A stretch of DNA of 64,000 bases. Source: Leifsonia xyli subsp. xyli str. CTCB07. GTDB taxonomy: Bacteria; Actinomycetota; Actinomycetes; Actinomycetales; Microbacteriaceae. The stretch is from positions 124,001 through 188,000 of the forward strand of contig NC_006087.1 of assembly GCF_000007665.1 (NCBI RefSeq). Direction: 5' to 3'. The notes below the pieces were generated by a model. The model had not been told where the DNA came from and did not search any database. It saw nothing but the letters and a program-made list of their open reading frames with translations. Both the position numbers and the translations under genes were made by a program. The number at the start of each line of letters is the position of its first letter. The stretch's first letter is position 1. Shown here in pieces: positions 1-15,276 of this stretch.

Positions 1-840
1 TCGGGCGAACTGATGAGGATGCCCGGGGCTTTCACCCCGCTCAGCGCCCGTCTCATCGAACGCAAGGGCTTCGAGGGCGTCTACCTCTCCGGAGCCGTCC
101 TCTCCGCCGACTTGGGCCTCCCCGACATCGGTCTCACGACTCTCACCGAGGTTGCCGCCCGCTCCACCCAGACCGCCCGGATGACCAGCCTCCCGGCCCT
201 CGTGGACGCCGACACCGGTTTCGGCGAGCCGATGAACGTCGCCCGCATGGTCCAGACCCTCGAAGACGCCGGTGTCTCCGGTCTTCACATCGAAGACCAG
301 GTCAATCCCAAGCGCTGCGGCCACCTCGACGGCAAGCAGGTCGTCGACGAGGGCGTCGCCCTCAAGCGCATCCGCGCCGCCGTCGACGCCCGCCGCGACC
401 CGAACCTGCTGATCATGGCCCGCACCGACATCCGCGCCGTCGAGGGGCTGGATGTCGCGATCGACCGCGCCAAGGCCCTGGTGGACGCTGGGGCCGACGC
501 GATCTTCCCTGAGGCGCTGGTCGGCCTCTCCGAATTCGCGGCCGTCAGTGCGGCCGTCGATGTCCCGATCCTCGCCAACATGACCGAGTTCGGCAAGAGC
601 GAGCTCTTCACCGTGGACCAGCTGCGCGACATCGGCGTGAACATCGTCATCTGGCCGGTCTCGCTCCTCCGCCTCGCGATGGGCGCCGCCGAGCGCGGCC
701 TCGACCAGTTGCTCACCGGCGGCACCCTCGAGCCCGCGCTCGGGGAGATGCAGCATCGCGCCGAGCTGTACGACCTGATTGACTACGAGGGCTACAACGC
801 GTTCGATTCCTCTGTTTTCACCTTCGAGGTGAGGCGCTGA
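1..840 (+). CDS. prpB: methylisocitrate lyase, 5' partial
   Basis: Cleaves 2-methylisocitrate to pyruvate and succinate in the cytoplasmic methylcitrate cycle of propionate breakdown. The reading frame is open from base 1, and the residues before the first ATG (SGEL, then MRMPGAFTPLSARL) match the family interior, so the true start lies upstream. Visible family marks are the metal-site segment DADTGFGEP and the catalytic-loop motif KRCGHLDGK carrying the active cysteine, followed by the TIM-barrel body and a C-terminal helical tail. It is followed after 32 bases by the methylcitrate synthase gene, the usual prp order. The gene looks intact as far as it is seen, but its partner prpC is broken, so the cycle is probably not working. 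Confidence 0.93.
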   Translation, partial: SGELMRMPGAFTPLSARLIERKGFEGVYLSGAVLSADLGLPDIGLTTLTEVAARSTQTARMTSLPALVDADTGFGEPMNVARMVQTLEDAGVSGLHIEDQVNPKRCGHLDGKQVVDEGVALKRIRAAVDARRDPNLLIMARTDIRAVEGLDVAIDRAKALVDAGADAIFPEALVGLSEFAAVSAAVDVPILANMTEFGKSELFTVDQLRDIGVNIVIWPVSLLRLAMGAAERGLDQLLTGGTLEPALGEMQHRAELYDLIDYEGYNAFDSSVFTFEVRR

Positions 841-872
841 CGCGCTCCACCAGCAGCGGCAAAGGAGCAGCC

Positions 873-2001
873 ATGACCGACCCGGAGATCCACAAGGGCC
901 TCGCCGGTGTCGTGGTGGACACCACGACCATCTCCTCGGTGAACCCCGAGACCAACTCTCTTCTCTACCGCGGCTACCCCGTTCAGGAGCTCGCGGCGAA
1001 CTGCTCGTTCGAGGAGGTCGCCTGGCTGCTGTGGAACGGAGAGCTGCCGAACGCCGGCCAGCTGGCCGAGTTCGAGAAGCGGGAGCGCAGCCTCCGCCGC
1101 CTGGACGACCGGACACGCCGGGCGCTCGACGACATCCCGGCCGATGCTCATCCGATGGATGCGCTGCGCACCGCGGTCAGCCAGATCGGTGGCATCGACC
1201 CCACCCTGTCGCAGCGGGACGGCATCCTCGACCCCGAACTCAACGCCGGCCGGGCCGTCTCCCTGCTCGCGCAGTTGCCCTCCATCGTCGCGCACATCCA
1301 GCGCCGCCGCAGCGGCCTCAAGCCCGTCGAGCCGCGCGACGACCTCGATTACTCGCGCAACTTCCTCTGGCTCACGTTCGGCGAGGTCCCGGATGACGCG
1401 GTGGTGGACGCTTTCCGCATCTCGCTCGTCCTCTACGCGGAGCACTCCTTCAATGCGTCGACCTTCACCGCCCGCGTCATCGCCTCGACCCTGTCCGATA
1501 TCTACTCCGCGGTCACCGTCGCGATCGGCGCGCTCAAAGGCCCGCTGCACGGCGGGGCGAACGAGGCGGTCATGCATGCTTTCGAGGAGATCGGGGACGC
1601 CGGCGGGGCCGAGGCCTGGTTGGATGAAGCCCTCGCCGGCAAGCGCAAGATCATGGGCTTCGGCCACTTGTGTCTACAAGAATGGCGACTCCCGCGTCCC
1701 GACCATGAAGGCGGCGCTGGAGAAGCTGGTCGAGCACGTCGGCAGGCAGGACCTGCTGGCCCTCTACGAGGCGCTCGAGAAGGCGATGAGGGATCGCAAG
1801 AGCATCGAGCCCAACCTCGACTACCCCTCCGGCCCCGCCTACTCTCTCATGGGTTTCGACACCGAGACCTTCACCCCGCTCTTCGCTGCGGCACGTGTCG
1901 TGGGGTGGACCGCCCACGTCTTCGAGCAGTATGCGGCGAACTCCCTCATCCGCCCCCTCTCCCAGTACACCGGCCCCGCCGAACGACACCTCTCCCGCTG
2001 A
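873..2001 (+). pseudogene. prpC: 2-methylcitrate synthase, frameshifted
   Basis: Would condense propionyl-CoA and oxaloacetate to 2-methylcitrate. The first frame starts at ATG 873 and carries citrate-synthase-family sequence up to KIMGFGH near 1665. There the frame changes: four bases stand where the three-base Arg codon of the family motif GFGHRVYK should be, a one-base insertion near 1668. The rest (VYKNGDSRVPTM to the C-terminal QYTGPAERHLSR) is read in the next frame and stops at 2001. The two parts together have the normal family length of about 375 residues. Most of the catalytic domain lies after the shift, so the product should be inactive. It directly follows prpB. Confidence 0.9.
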
Positions 2002-2891
2002 GACCCTCCCCGCTTCCTCCCCGCCGGGTCTGCGTCTCACTCCGCCCTGCCCTGCCCGCATCCCACCGCCCTTCACCCGCAAGCGACTTCCCACGGGACC
2101 GCTTTCCAGGGCATTTTCCACAGGCCGGGCCGGTCTGGGACTTCTCCACAGATTGCCGGACTGACCGATGGTTGAGGCGGGGTGCCCGTAGCTTGAGGAT
2201 CATGTCTCAGCAGGAAGAAGAAGAGCGAGGTGCCGCTTGCGAACATCCCGAACTATGACCGCCCGCGCGAGAGGATGCGCCGTCTCGGCATCGGCTCGCT
2301 CACCGACGACGAAGTCCTCGCACTCGTCCTCGGTTCCGGGCAGAGCGGTCGCAGCGTCCTCGCCTTCGCACGATCCATCCTCCGCCGCACAGGCGGCTTC
2401 CCCGGGCTCGCAACGATGGACTTCGCCCGGTTCGAGACGCTCCCCGGGGTCGGCCCCGCCACCGCGGGCCGGCTCGTGGCCATCATCGAGATCTGGTGGC
2501 GAGCGGGCGCTCCGTCGGCCTGGACGCGCCTGGTCGATGCCGCAGCCATCGCCGACATCGTGCGGCCGGAGCTCCTCCACCGCGACAGCGAGCGGTTCGT
2601 CGTGGTCATCGCCGATCGCGCCGCCCGCCCGATCGAACTCGTGCTGCTGCGCGGCGGGGGAGTGGACGAGACCAGCATCCAGCCCGCCGACATCCTTCAA
2701 GCCGTGCTCACTAGCGGTGGGCGTTCGTTCGCCGTCGCGCACAACACATCCCTCGGGGGTCCTGGACGCATCTGTCGCCGACACGATGCTCACCCGCCGT
2801 CTCGATCAGGCAGCCGCCACCATCGGATTGCGGTTCCTTGGGCACATCCTGGTGGCGGGCGAGCGCTGGACAACGCTTCCCGCTGCCGGGG

Positions 2892-4229
<1,338 letters not shown>

Positions 4230-4326
4230 GCCTACCGCCCGTCTTTGTCGCGCGATCGGACCGGTCGCGCGACTCCCGGCTTTGTGTTCAGTCAGTTCAG
4301 GGGAAGAGCATCCGTAGACTGGGTTT

Positions 4327-5016
4327 GTGGTAGCGAGCCAGGTCCACCTCGTCCGTCACGGCGAGGTGTTCAACCCCGACGGCATCCTGTATGGCAGGCT
4401 GTCGGGCTTCGGCCTCTCCAAACTCGGTCACCGTATGGCGCAGGCCGCCGCCGACGAGCTGGTCTCGCGCGGCCGTCCCGTCACCGCCATCCGGATCTCT
4501 CCCCTCCAGCGCACGCGCGAGTCCGCTGCGCCGATCGCCGCAGCGTTCGGCCGGGAGCGTGCGGTCGACGAGCGCCTCATCGAGCCAGCGAATCGCTTCG
4601 AAGGCACCGTGATGCGCCGCGCTCTGAGGAAGCCTGTGAATTGGCCGTACCTCGTCAACCCGCTCCGGCCCAGCTGGGGCGAGCCCTATACGAGCATCGA
4701 GAAGCGGATGCGCGAGGCCATCGAGGACGCGTTCGACTCGGTCGAATCGGGGGATGTCGTCCTCGTCAGTCACCAGCTGCCGATCTGGGTCGCCCATCTC
4801 TCCGTCGTCGGCGCGCGCTTCCCGCACGACCCGCGCAACCGCCGGTGTTCGCTGTCCAGCGTCACCACGTTCGAGTACACCACGGTGGAGGCTGGCGACG
4901 CCGAAGGCCTGCCGGGTTCCGCGAACGTCGGGCCGGGGGGCCGTCTCGTCGAGGTCGCCTACGTCGAGCCCGCCGCCCGCCTCGGTTCGGCCGCGACCGA
5001 CGTGGGAGCCGTATGA
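4327..5016 (+). CDS. histidine phosphatase family protein (phosphoglycerate-mutase-like)
   Basis: Cytoplasmic phosphohydrolase of the branch that uses a phospho-histidine. The catalytic signature LVRHGEVFNP lies about residues 8-17, and the second histidine is in VLVSHQLPIWVAHL near residue 150. The product is 229 residues, normal for the family. GTG 4327 is chosen because the protein begins directly with VASQVHLVRHGE. The gene leads the cytochrome c maturation operon and overlaps the next gene by four bases (ATGA), so translation is probably coupled. This position is conserved in actinobacteria. The substrate is unknown and need not be linked to haem. Confidence 0.85.
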   Translation: MVASQVHLVRHGEVFNPDGILYGRLSGFGLSKLGHRMAQAAADELVSRGRPVTAIRISPLQRTRESAAPIAAAFGRERAVDERLIEPANRFEGTVMRRALRKPVNWPYLVNPLRPSWGEPYTSIEKRMREAIEDAFDSVESGDVVLVSHQLPIWVAHLSVVGARFPHDPRNRRCSLSSVTTFEYTTVEAGDAEGLPGSANVGPGGRLVEVAYVEPAARLGSAATDVGAV

Positions 5017-5618
5017 GCCCCCGCCCCCGCCTGAGGCGTGCTCTGCCCGCCGTCGCCGTCGTCGCAGCGCTTCTGCTCGCCGGGTGCTCATCGAACGACA
5101 GTCTCGCCGCGCAATACCGCTCCGGCAGCGGCCAGGGCTACATCGCCGGCGACGGCAGCGTGAGCGAGTACCCATCGGGCAAGCGCGGCGAGCCCGTCCG
5201 CTTTCAGGGCAAGCTGGCCGACGGCGCCGCCGTCTTCTCGAAGGACTACGCGGGCAGGGTGCTGGTCGTGAACTTCTGGTACGCGGGATGCCCGCCGTGC
5301 CGTCTGGAGGCTACCGACCTGGAGGCGCTCTCGCAGAAGCACGCCTCCGACGGCGTCGAGTTCCTCGGCGTCAACCTGTACGACACCGCCAGCACGGCCG
5401 CGAGCTTCGAAAAGGACAAGGGCGTCACCTACCCCTCTGTGCTCGACCGCGACACCGGTTCCGTCCTGCTCGCGTTCAGCAAGACCGTTCCGCCGAAGGC
5501 CACTCCGACGACGCTGGTCATCGACAAGAAGGGCCGTGTCGCCGCGCGCATCCTGGGCGGTCTCCCGGACCGCAGCATCCTGGACGCGCTGATCTCCGAC
5601 GCCGTGGCCGAGAACTGA
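5013..5618 (+). CDS. resA: thioredoxin-like lipoprotein, ResA/TlpA type
   Basis: Extracytoplasmic thiol-disulfide reductase thought to keep apocytochrome c haem-binding cysteines reduced. The 201-residue product has a basic N-terminus, a hydrophobic stretch and a lipobox (LLLAGCSS) with the lipidated cysteine at about residue 25, so it should be anchored on the outer face of the membrane. The thioredoxin fold follows, with active site NFWYAGCPPCRLE (cysteines near 93 and 96) and a cis-proline segment KATPTTLVID. It starts inside the stop of the preceding phosphatase gene and ends one base before ccdA. CcdA is expected to supply its electrons. Confidence 0.92.
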   Translation: MSPRPRLRRALPAVAVVAALLLAGCSSNDSLAAQYRSGSGQGYIAGDGSVSEYPSGKRGEPVRFQGKLADGAAVFSKDYAGRVLVVNFWYAGCPPCRLEATDLEALSQKHASDGVEFLGVNLYDTASTAASFEKDKGVTYPSVLDRDTGSVLLAFSKTVPPKATPTTLVIDKKGRVAARILGGLPDRSILDALISDAVAEN

Positions 5619-5619
5619 C

Positions 5620-6357
5620 ATGAACGTCGGCCAGATCGTCTTCAGCGGCCAGCTCCTCATCGCGCTGCCCATCGCCGTCCTCGCCGGGCTGGTGTCGTTC
5701 CTCTCTCCGTGCGTCTTTCCGCTCGTGCCGGGCTACCTCGCGTACGTCGGCGGGATCAGCGACCCTGGCGCTCAGCGCGACCGCGGCCGTGTGCTCCTCG
5801 GCGTCTCACTCTTCGTCCTCGGCTTCGCCGTGGTCTTCGTCGCGTACGGCTCCGCGTTCGGCGCCCTCGGCCAGTGGCTGTTTCGCTGGCAGGATTTCAT
5901 CGTCCAGTTCCTGGGAGTTCTCGTCATCCTCATGGGCCTGGTCTTTATCGGCCAGTTCTCTTTTCTGCAGCGCACGATCAAGCCGTCCTGGCGTCCGTCC
6001 ACCGGTCTCGTGGGCGCTCCGCTTCTCGGCATCGTGTTCGGCCTCGGCTGGACGCCGTGCATCGGACCGACCCTCGCCGCGATCAGCGCTCTCAGCGTGG
6101 ATGCTGGATCGCCCTGGCGCGGTGCCCTGCTTGGGCTCTTCTACTGCGTCGGGCTCGGCATCCCGTTCCTGCTGGTGGCGCTCGGGTTCGACTGGGTCGC
6201 GGGCTCTGTCTCGTTCCTCAAACGGCACATCCGTGTCATCAACGCCATCGGGGGCGCCCTGCTGGTGGTCATCGGCGTCCTGATGGCCACCGGGCTCTGG
6301 ACAGCCCTCCTGTCGCAGTCCTTGGCGGTGATCACTGGTTTTGAGCCGGCCCTCTGA
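5620..6357 (+). CDS. ccdA: cytochrome c biogenesis protein CcdA
   Basis: Polytopic membrane protein that moves reducing equivalents from cytoplasmic thioredoxin to the extracytoplasmic ResA-like protein. The 245-residue sequence has about six hydrophobic helices. The two functional cysteines are in the repeated motifs LVSFLSPCVFPLVPGY (about residue 30) and LGWTPCIGPTLAA (about residue 147), as in the family. The start ATG 5620 lies one base after the stop of resA. The end overlaps the start of resB by 17 bases, which suggests one coupled transcript. Confidence 0.95.
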   Translation: MNVGQIVFSGQLLIALPIAVLAGLVSFLSPCVFPLVPGYLAYVGGISDPGAQRDRGRVLLGVSLFVLGFAVVFVAYGSAFGALGQWLFRWQDFIVQFLGVLVILMGLVFIGQFSFLQRTIKPSWRPSTGLVGAPLLGIVFGLGWTPCIGPTLAAISALSVDAGSPWRGALLGLFYCVGLGIPFLLVALGFDWVAGSVSFLKRHIRVINAIGGALLVVIGVLMATGLWTALLSQSLAVITGFEPAL

Positions 6358-7963
6358 TCACATCGACGGTGCGCCGCCGCGCGAGTACCCCGACGTCGTC
6401 CAGCCGCGGCTGGGACTGACCGGGTGGCTGCGCTGGGCGTGGCGTCAGCTGACGAGCATGCGCACCGCGCTGTTCCTGCTGCTGCTCCTGGCGATCGCCG
6501 CCGTCCCCGGCTCCCTGTTCCCGCAGCGGGGAGCCGACCCCAACGGCGTCACCAGGTACTTCAGCGAGAACCCGCAGCTGGCGCCGGTTCTCGATAAGCT
6601 CCAGCTTTTCGATGTCTACACGTCATTCTGGTTCTCGGCCATCTACCTGCTGCTGTTCGCTTCACTCATCGGCTGCATCGTCCCGCGCACCGGGCATCAT
6701 CTCGACGCGATGCGTGCGAAGCCGCCGAGGACACCGGTCCGGCTCAGCCGCATGGCGGGCTTCCAGGTGCGGATGCTCCCGGCCGGGCTCCGCACCGGCG
6801 GGCCGGACCCGATCGGCTCCGCGCGCGAGATCCTCCGCCGTTCCGTCTACCGCGTCGCCCTCTTTCAGGACGCGACTTCCACATCGGTCTCGGCCGAGCG
6901 CGGGTATCTCCGCGAGAGCGGGAACCTTGTGTTCCACATCGCCCTCGTCGGCGTTCTGGTCGCTGTCGGCATCGGTGGCGGCTTCGGCTACACCGGGCAG
7001 AAAGTGGTGGTCGAGGGCCAGAGCTTCGTCAACAGCCTGCCCTCCTACAACTCGTTCAACCCCGGGCGCTTCTTCTCCGACTCTTCGCTTCAGCCGTTCT
7101 CGATCCGGGTCGACAAACTCGATGTCGCTTACGAGACGCAGAACGAGCACGCCAAAGGCATCCCGCTCGACTACACGGCCACCGTCACGACCACGGGGCC
7201 GGGTGAGGCGACCGGCATCTCCCGCATCAAGGTCAACAAGCCGCTCGCGATCGGCGGCACGAACGTCTACCTGCTCGGGAACGGCTACGCCCCGACGATC
7301 ACCGTCCGAGACCCGGAGGGCAAGGTGGTGTTCACCGATTCGGTGCCGTTCCTGGCTCAGGACCCGCGCCTCACCTCACTCGGCTGGGTCAAAGTCCCCG
7401 ACGGTCTGAGGCAGCAGGTCGGGATGATCGGCTTCTTCTACCCGACCGTCGGCGAGAGCGGCACGGCCGGCGCCCTCACCTCCACTTTCCCCGGTCTGGA
7501 TGATCCCGTGCTCAGCCTCAACGTGTATGTCGGGGACCTCGGCGTCGACAGCGGCGTCCCGCAATCGGTCTATTCGCTGAACACCGACAGGCTGGACCAG
7601 CTCACGGGTCCGCCCACGAAGACGAAGGCCCTCGAACTCCGTCCCGGCCAGAAGGTCGAGCTACCGAACGGGCTCGGCACCATCTCGCTCGATGGCGTCA
7701 AGCGCTACGCCTCGCTCGAGGTCCACCACGATCCCGCACAGGTCTGGGTGCTCGTGTTCGCCGTCCTCATCCTGGCCGGACTGCTGACATCGCTGTTCGT
7801 CCCGCGACGCCGCATCTGGGTGAAGGCGGTCGAGAATGGTGACGGCTCCCTGATGCTGGAGTACGCTGGCCTCGCCCGGGGAGAGGACCCGAATCTCCTC
7901 GCCACGATCTCCGCTGTCGCCGATGAGCACGCGGCGATATTGTCCCGACCCTCGACGAAATAG
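6341..7963 (+). CDS. resB: cytochrome c biogenesis protein ResB
   Basis: With CcsB forms the system II haem-handling and haem-ligation complex in the membrane. The 540-residue product has an N-terminal helix pair (TALFLLLLLAIAAVPGSLFPQR, split by the typical Pro-Gln turn), a second helix (AIYLLLFASLIGCIVPR), a further helix near residue 200, a large extracytoplasmic domain and a last helix VLVFAVLILAGLLTSLFVPRR. These match the family. The chosen start is TTG 6341, which overlaps ccdA by 17 bases; a later start is possible but would cut the conserved N-terminal region close. Ten bases separate it from ccsB. Confidence 0.93.
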   Translation: MSRPSDHIDGAPPREYPDVVQPRLGLTGWLRWAWRQLTSMRTALFLLLLLAIAAVPGSLFPQRGADPNGVTRYFSENPQLAPVLDKLQLFDVYTSFWFSAIYLLLFASLIGCIVPRTGHHLDAMRAKPPRTPVRLSRMAGFQVRMLPAGLRTGGPDPIGSAREILRRSVYRVALFQDATSTSVSAERGYLRESGNLVFHIALVGVLVAVGIGGGFGYTGQKVVVEGQSFVNSLPSYNSFNPGRFFSDSSLQPFSIRVDKLDVAYETQNEHAKGIPLDYTATVTTTGPGEATGISRIKVNKPLAIGGTNVYLLGNGYAPTITVRDPEGKVVFTDSVPFLAQDPRLTSLGWVKVPDGLRQQVGMIGFFYPTVGESGTAGALTSTFPGLDDPVLSLNVYVGDLGVDSGVPQSVYSLNTDRLDQLTGPPTKTKALELRPGQKVELPNGLGTISLDGVKRYASLEVHHDPAQVWVLVFAVLILAGLLTSLFVPRRRIWVKAVENGDGSLMLEYAGLARGEDPNLLATISAVADEHAAILSRPSTK

Positions 7964-7972
7964 GCTTGCACC

Positions 7973-9067
7973 GTGACCGAAACCCTGTCTCAGCTCTCCA
8001 CGGTCTACATCTATGTGGCGATGGGGTTCTACGGCGCCGCGTTCATCGCGTTCGCGCTCGACCTGGCTCGCCGCAGCGCCCAGGCGACTGCGGTCGCCGC
8101 GGCCGTCGTCCCGAGTGCGGTCGCCCGCCGGGCCGATGTCTCCGCCCCCGTCGCCGCCGGCGTGACCACGATCGCCCCAGCGAGCGCGCCCGGCTCTGGA
8201 ATTCCCGTCATCGGTGGCGCTGACGCTCAGCCCCCGTCCTCCGCGCTCGGACGCCTCTCCTCCCGGATCAGCTCGCGCGTCGAGCAGGATGTGCTCTACG
8301 GCTCGGCGTCGTCGGTCTCCCTCAAGTGGGCCTTCGGACTGACCATCGCCGGCTGGGTCGCTCACTTCGTTGCGACCCTCCTCCGCGGCATCGCTGCCGC
8401 GCGGGTCCCGTGGGCGAACATGTGGGAGTTCTCGATGACCGGGACCCTGGTCATCATCGGCGTCTTCCTCGTCGCCACCCTGAAGTGGGACATCAAGTAC
8501 CTCGGCACGTTCATTCTCGGCCTCGTTCTGGTGCTCCAGGGCATCGCGCTGCTGAACTACTTCGTCCCGGTGGTGCCGCTCCAGCCCGCGCTCAAGTCGT
8601 ACTGGCTGGTTATCCACATCATTGTGGCCGTTTTGGGAACGGCGTTCTTCGCGCTGGGCTTCGCGCTCTCGGCTCTGCAATTGCTTCAGTATCGGCGCGA
8701 GCGCCAGCTCGAGGAGTCGCGTCCCCCGCAGTTCGCCTTCCTCGCCACGCTGCCCACCTCGGCCGCGCTCGAGAACCTGGCCTACCGGGTCAACATCGTC
8801 GGCTTCATCGCCTGGACCTTCACTCTCATCGCGGGAGCGATCTGGGCCGAGAAAGCGTGGGGGCGCTACTGGGGGTGGGACACCAAGGAAGTCTGGACGT
8901 TCATCATCTGGGTGATCTACGCCGGCTACATCCACGCGCGCGCCACCCGCGGGTGGCGGGGGTCCCGTTCCGCTTGGCTTGCGATCGTCGGCTTCGTCGC
9001 GGTCCTGTTCAACTTCGGAATTGTGAATGTCTTCTTCCACGGGTTGCACGCTTACTCCGGTCTCTGA
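7973..9067 (+). CDS. ccsB: cytochrome c biogenesis protein CcsB (ResC)
   Basis: Membrane partner of ResB that delivers haem to apocytochrome c. The 364-residue product has about eight hydrophobic helices and the signature tryptophan-rich haem-handling segment (WAEKAWGRYWGWDTKE, about residues 286-301), with conserved histidines in HIIVAVLGTAFFALG and near the C-terminus (FFHGLHAYSGL). Between the first helix and the core it has a low-complexity Ala/Val/Pro linker of about 60 residues, common in actinobacterial CcsB. It starts at GTG 7973 and is the last gene of the operon, followed by a strong hairpin at 9091. Confidence 0.95.
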   Translation: MTETLSQLSTVYIYVAMGFYGAAFIAFALDLARRSAQATAVAAAVVPSAVARRADVSAPVAAGVTTIAPASAPGSGIPVIGGADAQPPSSALGRLSSRISSRVEQDVLYGSASSVSLKWAFGLTIAGWVAHFVATLLRGIAAARVPWANMWEFSMTGTLVIIGVFLVATLKWDIKYLGTFILGLVLVLQGIALLNYFVPVVPLQPALKSYWLVIHIIVAVLGTAFFALGFALSALQLLQYRRERQLEESRPPQFAFLATLPTSAALENLAYRVNIVGFIAWTFTLIAGAIWAEKAWGRYWGWDTKEVWTFIIWVIYAGYIHARATRGWRGSRSAWLAIVGFVAVLFNFGIVNVFFHGLHAYSGL

Positions 9068-9090
9068 CCGGAGCGGAACTCGCGAACTCC

Positions 9091-9119
9091 GATGGCGCCG
9101 AACTCGGTTCGGCGCCATC
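9091..9119 (+). terminator. hairpin after ccsB
   Basis: A perfect 13-base-pair stem, GATGGCGCCGAAC pairing with GTTCGGCGCCATC across a three-base loop, lies 24 bases after the ccsB stop. There is no long T run, as often in high-GC actinobacteria. It ends the cytochrome c maturation operon and insulates the rRNA leader. Confidence 0.8.
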
Positions 9120-9787
9120 GTCGTTTCCCGGATGTGCCGTTCAGGGTCGATCCCCTCTCAGTGCGGCCGATCCGTCCCCGAGCGCGACAAGGGCGGAACT
9201 CTGGCGAAGTCAACCTCGACACGCCCGGGTTGTCAGCCGAATTTGCGGGCTCTCGGGGGACCTGCGTAAAGTACTTACTTGTCACCTCAAAGGTGCGGGA
9301 AAGAAGAAGATCTCCTCGGCCTCAAGCGGGACCAAATCCTTAGCCTAGCGGCAAATCTGAGCTTGTAAGAGTTCGTTTGTAGCGCTTAGGATTAACACTC
9401 AACTCACTGGACGGGTCTAACCGGTTCGGATCGCGAGCAGTCGGATGTATCCCACGATGGATGAACGAAAGACGCGAAACGGTCAGCTTGACAAACTGAA
9501 TGAGAGTGGTAAGTTAGTAAAGTTGCCTCACGGAGCAGCCCGAAAGGGTGAAAAGTGAGAGCGTCCGATCCTTGATAACTCAACAGCGTGCACAATGTCA
9601 AATGCCAAACAACCTCGGCATTGACTCGAAAGACTCCGGTTTGACTGTCAATGCGAGATTCCTTTGGATTAGATACAGAATGTCAGTAGATATTCGAAAC
9701 TAGTCAAGACAAACTCGCAGCGCGAAGACATATTTCCTGTCAAGCCTGCACTATGTTTCCAGTCGCTTGCGACATGGAGCTAAATAT
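9120..9787 (+). promoter_or_regulatory. rRNA operon upstream region and leader
   Basis: About 670 bases without a credible protein gene; AT content rises sharply compared with the neighbouring genes. Two sigma-70-like promoter candidates are visible: TTGTAA at 9363 with TAGGAT at 9387 (18-base spacer), and TTGACA at 9488 with TAAGTT at 9510 (16-base spacer). The leader holds the left arm of the 16S processing stem, CAACAGCGTGCA at 9581-9592, whose complement is at 11518-11529. Short frames on the minus strand here are judged spurious. Start sites cannot be fixed from sequence alone. Confidence 0.65.
9488..9515 (+). promoter_or_regulatory. candidate main rRNA promoter
   Basis: The best sigma-70-like pair in the leader: TTGACA (9488-9493) is the exact -35 consensus, followed after 16 bases by TAAGTT (9510-9515) as a moderate -10. 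It lies about 270 bases before the 16S gene and just before the left arm of the 16S processing stem, which is where an rrn promoter should be. Confidence 0.5.
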
Positions 9788-14907
<5,120 letters not shown>

Positions 14908-14957
14908 ACCACTCTCATAGGAGTGTGTAAGGCAGCTATGAGGGGCCTGAGATTGCA

Positions 14958-14978
14958 CGCGTCCACTATGTGGTTCTC
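14958..14978 (+). other. right arm of 23S processing stem
   Basis: This segment (starting CGCGTCCACTATG) is complementary, with two or three mismatches, to 11650-11670 before the 23S gene. The pair brackets the 23S gene and should form the long processing stalk cut during pre-rRNA maturation. Confidence 0.7.
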
Positions 14979-15038
14979 GATGTACGGTCGAGAACTGATT
15001 CAAGCGAAGCTTGATCGTTCACTTTGATACATCAATAG

Positions 15039-15157
15039 TGTTTCGGCGGCCATAGCGAGAGGGAAACGCCCGGTCACATTCCGAACCCGGAAGCTAAGAC
15101 TCTCTGCGCCGATGGTACTGCAGGGGGGACCCTGTGGGAGAGTAGGACACCGCCGGA
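15039..15157 (+). rRNA. rrf: 5S ribosomal RNA
   Basis: About 119 bases with the actinobacterial 5S pattern: TTTCGGCGGCCATAGCGAGA at the 5' end, the CCGAACCCGGAAGCTAAG block in the middle and GGGAGAGTAGGACACCGCCG at the 3' end, whose last bases pair with the start. It lies about 130 bases after 23S and directly before the operon terminator. Confidence 0.96.
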
Positions 15158-15166
15158 CTTCTTTGT

Positions 15167-15198
15167 GAAATGGCCGCCCAGTGATGGGCGGCCATTTC
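15167..15198 (+). terminator. rRNA operon terminator
   Basis: A perfect 14-base-pair stem, GAAATGGCCGCCCA and TGGGCGGCCATTTC with the four-base loop GTGA, ends about nine bases after the 5S gene and is followed by a short T-containing stretch (GCGTTATT). Confidence 0.9.
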
Positions 15199-15276
15199 GC
15201 GTTATTCTCGCGGGCAGTCGCTCGTGAAGCACGAACGTAAGCCGGGGACCGATCCTCGGCATCGACAGGAGAAGTC

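Noticed and set aside
7661..9118. 485-codon minus-strand frame opposite resB/ccsB
   Set aside because: It is the antisense shadow of two well-supported membrane genes; the translation is Arg/Asp/Gly-rich and lacks domains. High-GC genomes give many such long frames.
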